Assembly: GCF_001642805.2 (NCBI RefSeq)
Contig: NZ_CP016948.1
Span: 3,782,001 to 3,846,000 of the forward strand
Source: Serratia surfactantfaciens
GTDB taxonomy: Bacteria > Pseudomonadota > Gammaproteobacteria > Enterobacterales > Enterobacteriaceae
Direction of reading: 5' to 3'
Length of the DNA stretch: 64,000 bases
Shown here one piece after another: positions 59,926 to 64,000 of the stretch; within the stretch, counting starts at the first letter, position 1, and each line of letters begins with the position of its first letter. Made by a program: the position numbers and the translations under genes. The notes beneath the pieces are model-generated. The model was not told the origin of the DNA. It did no database searches and saw nothing but the letters and a program-made list of their open reading frames with translations.

Positions 59926-60822
59926 TTAACGCTGTGCGAACAGGCGCGGAATTTCGCGCAGGAACCAGGCTTTCGCCTCTCCCATGCTGTCGCGCCGCCA
60001 GGCCATGATGATGTCGGCTTCGCGGCTGTATTCCGGCCCCACCACCCGCAGCCGCCCGGCTTCGATATCTTTCTCCACCATCGGATACGGCATGGTCGCC
60101 ACCCCCAACCCGGCCAGCAGCGCCAGACGCTTGTCTTCAATGGTGCTCACCGTCAGACGTTGTTGTTTATCCAGCAGCTGAACGGTCAACACCGGGCGCT
60201 CGCGGGCGGTATCCGCCACGGCGATGCCGCGGTACTTCACGCGGGTCACCTCGGACAACGGCTCCGGCTCCTGATGGATCGGGTGATCCGGCGCGGCGAC
60301 ATAGACGCTCATCACCTTGTACAGTTTGCGGGTGTTGATCTCCGAGGATGCGCGGAAATGCATATCCGGTGCGATCACGATGTCGGCGCGCCCCTGCTCC
60401 AGCCGCTCCCAGGCGCCCGCCAACACTTCGGTGAAAATCGACACCTGGGTATTGGCCTTCAGCGCCAGCTTGTCGACCAGCGGGAACAGCAGGCTCGGCG
60501 GTGATAACGCTTCGCTGACGATGGTCAGGTGGGTTTCCCAACCGCGCGCCAGCGCTTCGGCGTCAGTGGTCAGCTTGTCTGCCGCCTCCAGCAGCACCCG
60601 CCCGCGCTCCAGCAGCATGCGCCCCACGTTGGTGAACTTGGTGCGGTGGCCCGAACGGTCGAACAGCACCACGTCCAATTCTTCTTCCAATTTTTGCATG
60701 GTGTAGCTGAGCGCCGACGGCACCCGGCCCAATTCGTCGGCGGCCGCGGCGAAACTGCCACGCCGGTCGATCGCGTCCATCACTCTCAGCGCCTCAAGCG
60801 TGAGCGCCCGATCTCTGGCCAT
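59926..60822 (-). CDS. yhaJ: YhaJ, LysR-family regulator
   Basis: A 298-aa LysR-type regulator, very close to E. coli YhaJ over its whole length. The helix-turn-helix is at about 20-45 (GSFAAAADELGRVPSALSYT). The effector domain includes GRADIVIAPDMHF. E. coli YhaJ activates yqjF and yhaK in response to aromatic breakdown products. The ATG at 60822 is five bases after AGGGA. It is divergent from yhaK across 107 bp carrying a candidate operator. Confidence 0.95.
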   Translation of the reverse strand: MARDRALTLEALRVMDAIDRRGSFAAAADELGRVPSALSYTMQKLEEELDVVLFDRSGHRTKFTNVGRMLLERGRVLLEAADKLTTDAEALARGWETHLTIVSEALSPPSLLFPLVDKLALKANTQVSIFTEVLAGAWERLEQGRADIVIAPDMHFRASSEINTRKLYKVMSVYVAAPDHPIHQEPEPLSEVTRVKYRGIAVADTARERPVLTVQLLDKQQRLTVSTIEDKRLALLAGLGVATMPYPMVEKDIEAGRLRVVGPEYSREADIIMAWRRDSMGEAKAWFLREIPRLFAQR

Positions 60823-60864
60823 CACATCCCTCTGTCAGGAAATTTGAATATGCCGACCAGATTA

Positions 60865-60908
60865 ACTGGCTAACAATCCGACGTCCAGATGCTTACCATT
60901 TGGATAAT
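60865..60908 (+). promoter_or_regulatory. yhaJ / yhaK control region: candidate YhaJ site and -10
   Basis: ACTGGCTAACAATCCGA (60865-60881), nine bases, GCTTACCATT (60891-60900) matches the yqjF upstream element at the same spacing. GATAAT at 60903-60908 is a plausible yhaK -10, 22 bp ahead of the ATG. No good -35 is seen, which suits an activator-dependent promoter. Confidence 0.6.
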
Positions 60909-60929
60909 GAATTTAGAGAGCCGATTGCC

Positions 60930-61631
60930 ATGATTACATGCAGAACAGCACAACAATGCGGGCAAGCTGACTTTGGTTGGCTGCAGGCTCGCTACACCTT
61001 TTCCTTTGGTCACTACTTCGATCCCAAACTGATGGGCTACGCCTCGCTGCGGGTACTGAATCAGGAGGTGCTGGCACCGGGCGCGTCGTTCCAGCCGCGC
61101 ACCTATCCCAGCGTGGACATCCTGAACCTGATCCTGCAGGGCGAGGCGGAGTACCGCGACAGCGACGGTAACACGGTGCGTGCCAAAGCCGGCGAAGCGC
61201 TGCTGTTGGCCACCCAGCCGGGCCTGAGTTACAGCGAGCAGAACGTCAGCGGCGACACGCCGCTCACCCGTCTGCAGCTGTGGCTGGACGCCTGTCCGGA
61301 ACGCAGCAACGAGCGGGTGCAGCGCCTGACGCTGCCGGCGGCAGGCAACCTGCTGCTGGCCTCGCCGGACGGCGCGCAGGGCAGCCTGCAGCTGCGCCAG
61401 CAGGTCTGGATCCACCATCTCGATCTGCAAGCGGGTGAACAGCTGACGCTGGCGATTAACGGGCCGCGCGCTTATTTGCAGTCGATCCACGGCACCATCA
61501 CCGCCAACGGCGAGCACCACGAAGAACAGCGTCTGACCTGCGGCGACGGCGCCTTCGTGCGCGAGGAGAATCGCCTGACGATCCGCGCCGAGACGCCGCT
61601 GCGCGCGCTGCTGATCGACCTGCCGGTGTAA
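60930..61631 (+). CDS. yhaK: YhaK, pirin-like bicupin protein
   Basis: A 233-aa cytoplasmic bicupin, the E. coli YhaK length. The ATG at 60930 (MITCRTAQQCGQADFGWLQ) is the family start; ten in-frame codons upstream cover the promoter. The pirin core is modified: GYASLRVLNQEVLAPGASF and VDILNLILQGEAEYRDS lack the usual metal histidine triad, as in the E. coli protein, which has been proposed to be redox-sensitive through cysteines. Divergent from yhaJ. Confidence 0.93.
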   Translation: MITCRTAQQCGQADFGWLQARYTFSFGHYFDPKLMGYASLRVLNQEVLAPGASFQPRTYPSVDILNLILQGEAEYRDSDGNTVRAKAGEALLLATQPGLSYSEQNVSGDTPLTRLQLWLDACPERSNERVQRLTLPAAGNLLLASPDGAQGSLQLRQQVWIHHLDLQAGEQLTLAINGPRAYLQSIHGTITANGEHHEEQRLTCGDGAFVREENRLTIRAETPLRALLIDLPV

Positions 61632-61651
61632 ACCAAACCGGCCGGAAAACG

Positions 61652-61690
61652 AAAAACCCCGCGCAACTGACGTTGCGCGGGGTTTTCTTT
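61652..61690. terminator. Bidirectional terminator between yhaK and rnpB
   Basis: AAAAACCCCGCGCAAC, TGAC, GTTGCGCGGGGTTTTCTTTT. Both convergent units use it. Confidence 0.93.
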
Positions 61691-61691
61691 T

Positions 61692-62072
<381 letters not shown>

Positions 62073-62079
62073 GCGCGGA

Positions 62080-62107
62080 TAGTAGCGTCGCGACGGCGGC
62101 AGGTCAA
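62080..62107 (-). promoter_or_regulatory. rnpB promoter
   Basis: On the minus strand TTGACC (62107-62102), 16 bp, TACTAT (62085-62080), with the RNA 5' end seven bases further on at 62072. Confidence 0.75.
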
Positions 62108-62112
62108 CCGCT

Positions 62113-62976
62113 TTACGGCTGTTGTTGCTCCAGCGCGTGCTTATACAACGCATTTTTCTTCACGCCGTGGATTTCCGCCGCCAGCGCCGCCGCCTTTTTT
62201 AGCGGCAGCTCTTTTTGCAGCAGCGCCAGCGTGCGCAGCGCCTCGAGCGGCAACGCATCCTCCTGCGCCTTGTGGCCTTCGACGATCAGCACCATTTCGC
62301 CGCGGCGGCGCACTTCATCTTCCTGCACCCACGCCAGCAGTTCGCCCACCGGCGCGCCGTGGATGGATTCCCAGGTCTTGGTGAGTTCGCGCGCCAGCAC
62401 CACATAGCGCTGCGGGCCCCAGACGGTGACCATGTCCTGCAGGCTTTCCAGCAGACGATGGGTGGACTCATAGAAAATCAGCGTGCGCGGCTCCTCCGCC
62501 AGCGCCATCAGCGTATCCTTGCGCCCCTTGGTTTTCGCCGGCAGGAAGCCTTCGTAGCAGAAACGGTCGGAAGCGACGCCCGCAGCGCACAGCGCAGTCG
62601 TGGCGGCGCAGGCGCCCGGCAGCGGCACCACGCGAATGCCTGCCTCGCGGCAACGGCGCACCAGGTGATAACCGGGATCGTTGATCAATGGCGTGCCGGC
62701 GTCGGACACCAGCGCGATGCTCTGGCCTTCCTGCAGTTTCGCCAGCAGTTGATCGGCCTTTTGCTGTTCGTTGTGATCGTGCAGTGCGAACAGGCGCGCG
62801 TTGATCGCGAAGTGTTGCAGCAGCAATCCGGTATGGCGCGTATCTTCCGCCGCGATCAGATCAACGCTTTTCAGTACCTCTAACGCACGGTGGGTAATAT
62901 CGCCCAGATTGCCGATTGGAGTGGGCACCACATACAGCGTTGATGCAGAAATGACTGATTGTTGGTGTTGATTCAT
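62113..62976 (-). CDS. rsmI: RsmI, 16S rRNA (cytidine-1402 2'-O) methyltransferase
   Basis: Adds the 2'-O-methyl of m4Cm1402 in 16S rRNA. It is 287 aa (E. coli YraL 286). The tetrapyrrole-methylase fold is clear: [18 protein letters not shown] at the N-terminus, [26 protein letters not shown] and [12 protein letters not shown] (AdoMet site), and FYESTHRL. It is divergent from lpoA across 62 bp, as in E. coli. Confidence 0.96.
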   Translation of the reverse strand: MNQHQQSVISASTLYVVPTPIGNLGDITHRALEVLKSVDLIAAEDTRHTGLLLQHFAINARLFALHDHNEQQKADQLLAKLQEGQSIALVSDAGTPLINDPGYHLVRRCREAGIRVVPLPGACAATTALCAAGVASDRFCYEGFLPAKTKGRKDTLMALAEEPRTLIFYESTHRLLESLQDMVTVWGPQRYVVLARELTKTWESIHGAPVGELLAWVQEDEVRRRGEMVLIVEGHKAQEDALPLEALRTLALLQKELPLKKAAALAAEIHGVKKNALYKHALEQQQP

Positions 62977-63038
62977 TGTTTCATCCGGGTTGCCGATTTA
63001 ATATTGAGCATCTTGAAAAAAACATCACTGGATACAGT

Positions 63039-64000
63039 ATGCTTTCCTCAACATTCGTTCGTACCAAAGCAGGGCGTTCCAAGCCTGTCCGACTGACCGC
63101 AGTCATCGCCGCCGCCCTTTTCCTGGCGGGCTGTCCAAGTCGGGCCCCGCAAACGCCGCCCGCCAATATACAGGACGAAGCGAGCGCCAGCTCCGATTAC
63201 TACCTGCAGCAGTTGCAGCAAAGCAGCGATGATAACAAGGCTGACTGGCAATTACTTGCTATTCGCGCCTTGCTGCGTGAAGGAAAACTGCCGCAGGCCG
63301 GCGACCAGTTGAATCAACTGCCGAAAAACCTCAGCGGCGCGCAGCAGACCGAACGCCAATTGCTGACCGCCGAACTGCAGATCGCCAACAAGAGCTACGT
63401 CAGCGCCCGCAGCACGCTGGGCCACCTGGACAGCAGTTCGCTGTCACCGAATCAGAAGGTGCGTTACTACCAGGCGCAGATCGCCGCCAATCAGGGCAAA
63501 GCGTCGCTGCCGCTGATCCGCGCCTATATCGCGCAGGAGCCGCTGCTGACCGGTAAACCGCACCAGGAAAACCTGGACCAGACCTGGCAGGCGCTGCTGC
63601 AGCTGACGCCGCAGGAGATGAACAGCCTGGTGATCAACGCCGATGAAAACGTGCTGCAAGGCTGGTTGGATCTGCTGCGCGTCTATCAGGACAACAAGCA
63701 GGATCCCGATCTGCTGAAGGCCGGCATCAAAGATTGGCAGAACCGTTATCCGAAAAACCCGGCGGCCAAAACGCTGCCGGCTCGCCTGAACCAGGTGCTG
63801 AACTTCACCCAAGCCTCTACCTCGAAAATCGCCCTGCTGCTGCCGTTGAACGGCCAGGCGAAGGTGTTCGCCGACGCCATCCAGCAAGGCTTCGAAGCGG
63901 CGAAAAACGGCGGCTCCATGCCGGCGCCACAGCCTCAAGCCGCACAACCGGCTGCCACAGCGGCCCAAACGGCGCCGGCCGACCAGGCCGCTGCGGGTGA
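63039..64000 (+). CDS. lpoA: LpoA, outer-membrane lipoprotein activator of PBP1A (3' truncated by window)
   Basis: Outer-membrane lipoprotein that reaches through the periplasm to stimulate penicillin-binding protein 1A. The frame from ATG 63039 is open to the window end (about 320 codons). A signal peptide ends in the lipobox LFLAGC with Cys32. A helical TPR-like N-terminal domain ([20 protein letters not shown], then [15 protein letters not shown]) leads into the start of the periplasmic-binding-protein-like domain ([20 protein letters not shown]). The last bases encode an Ala/Pro/Gln-rich insertion ([16 protein letters not shown]). Confidence 0.95.
   Translation, partial: MLSSTFVRTKAGRSKPVRLTAVIAAALFLAGCPSRAPQTPPANIQDEASASSDYYLQQLQQSSDDNKADWQLLAIRALLREGKLPQAGDQLNQLPKNLSGAQQTERQLLTAELQIANKSYVSARSTLGHLDSSSLSPNQKVRYYQAQIAANQGKASLPLIRAYIAQEPLLTGKPHQENLDQTWQALLQLTPQEMNSLVINADENVLQGWLDLLRVYQDNKQDPDLLKAGIKDWQNRYPKNPAAKTLPARLNQVLNFTQASTSKIALLLPLNGQAKVFADAIQQGFEAAKNGGSMPAPQPQAAQPAATAAQTAPADQAAAG

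Overview
The window is about 64 kb of a GC-rich (roughly 60 percent by eye) enterobacterial chromosome, almost certainly Serratia marcescens or a close relative. Three things point there: gene order follows the Escherichia coli tolC-to-yraL and fadH-to-yhaK neighbourhoods, core proteins (RpsU, DnaG, RpoD, RibB, YhaJ) read as near-identical to the enterobacterial ones, and the small GNAT gene at 31128-31568 reads as the chromosomal aminoglycoside acetyltransferase aac(6')-Ic, a species marker of S. marcescens. No insertion sequence, prophage, CRISPR array or rRNA operon was seen. Layout: (1) 1-5.6 kb, a dihydroxyacetone/glycerol module: the 3' part of dhaR facing gldA-dhaK-dhaL-dhaM, with two matching palindromes upstream of gldA. 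(2) 6-23 kb, ygiB-ygiC, ygiD, an exported alkaline phosphatase, ribB with its FMN riboswitch, ubiK, the ygiF-glnE-hldE operon, ygiM, cca, uppP, folB, plsY and tsaD. (3) 23-28.7 kb, the macromolecular synthesis operon rpsU-dnaG-rpoD, an NTF2-like exported protein, mug and the tRNA-Ile(CAU) gene ileX. (4) 28.8-40.4 kb, a more Serratia-specific stretch: divergent HxlR regulator and azoreductase, a pirin, aac(6')-Ic, an HPP membrane protein, yfcF, a gabT-gabD-permease operon with a divergent MocR regulator, and an ABC-F ATPase. (5) 40.7-49 kb, fadH, rlmG, ygjP, ygjR, a class I glutamine amidotransferase, alx with a yybP-ykoY (Mn2+) riboswitch, and sstT. (6) 49-54.5 kb, hexuronate use: uxaC-uxaA, exuT and exuR. 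(7) 54.6-64 kb, an unrecognised small exported protein, yqjA-mzrA, yqjC, yqjDEK, yqjF, yqjG, yhaJ/yhaK, the RNase P RNA gene rnpB, rsmI, and the 5' part of lpoA running off the end. How the parts work together: the dha genes oxidise glycerol to dihydroxyacetone and phosphorylate it with PTS phosphate. The exu/uxa genes take up and process glucuronate and galacturonate. The gab genes convert 4-aminobutyrate to succinate. HxlR/azoreductase/pirin, yqjF/yqjG and yhaJ/yhaK all look like quinone or electrophile handling. No wholly new multi-gene system stands out. The strongest undescribed-looking signals are regulatory: a two-part motif shared at identical spacing by the yqjF and yhaK upstream regions (candidate YhaJ sites), paired palindromes ahead of gldA, 11-bp direct repeats 74 bp apart in the gab control region, an intrinsic terminator after the alx riboswitch, and a stem-loop plus extended -10 element ahead of aac(6')-Ic.
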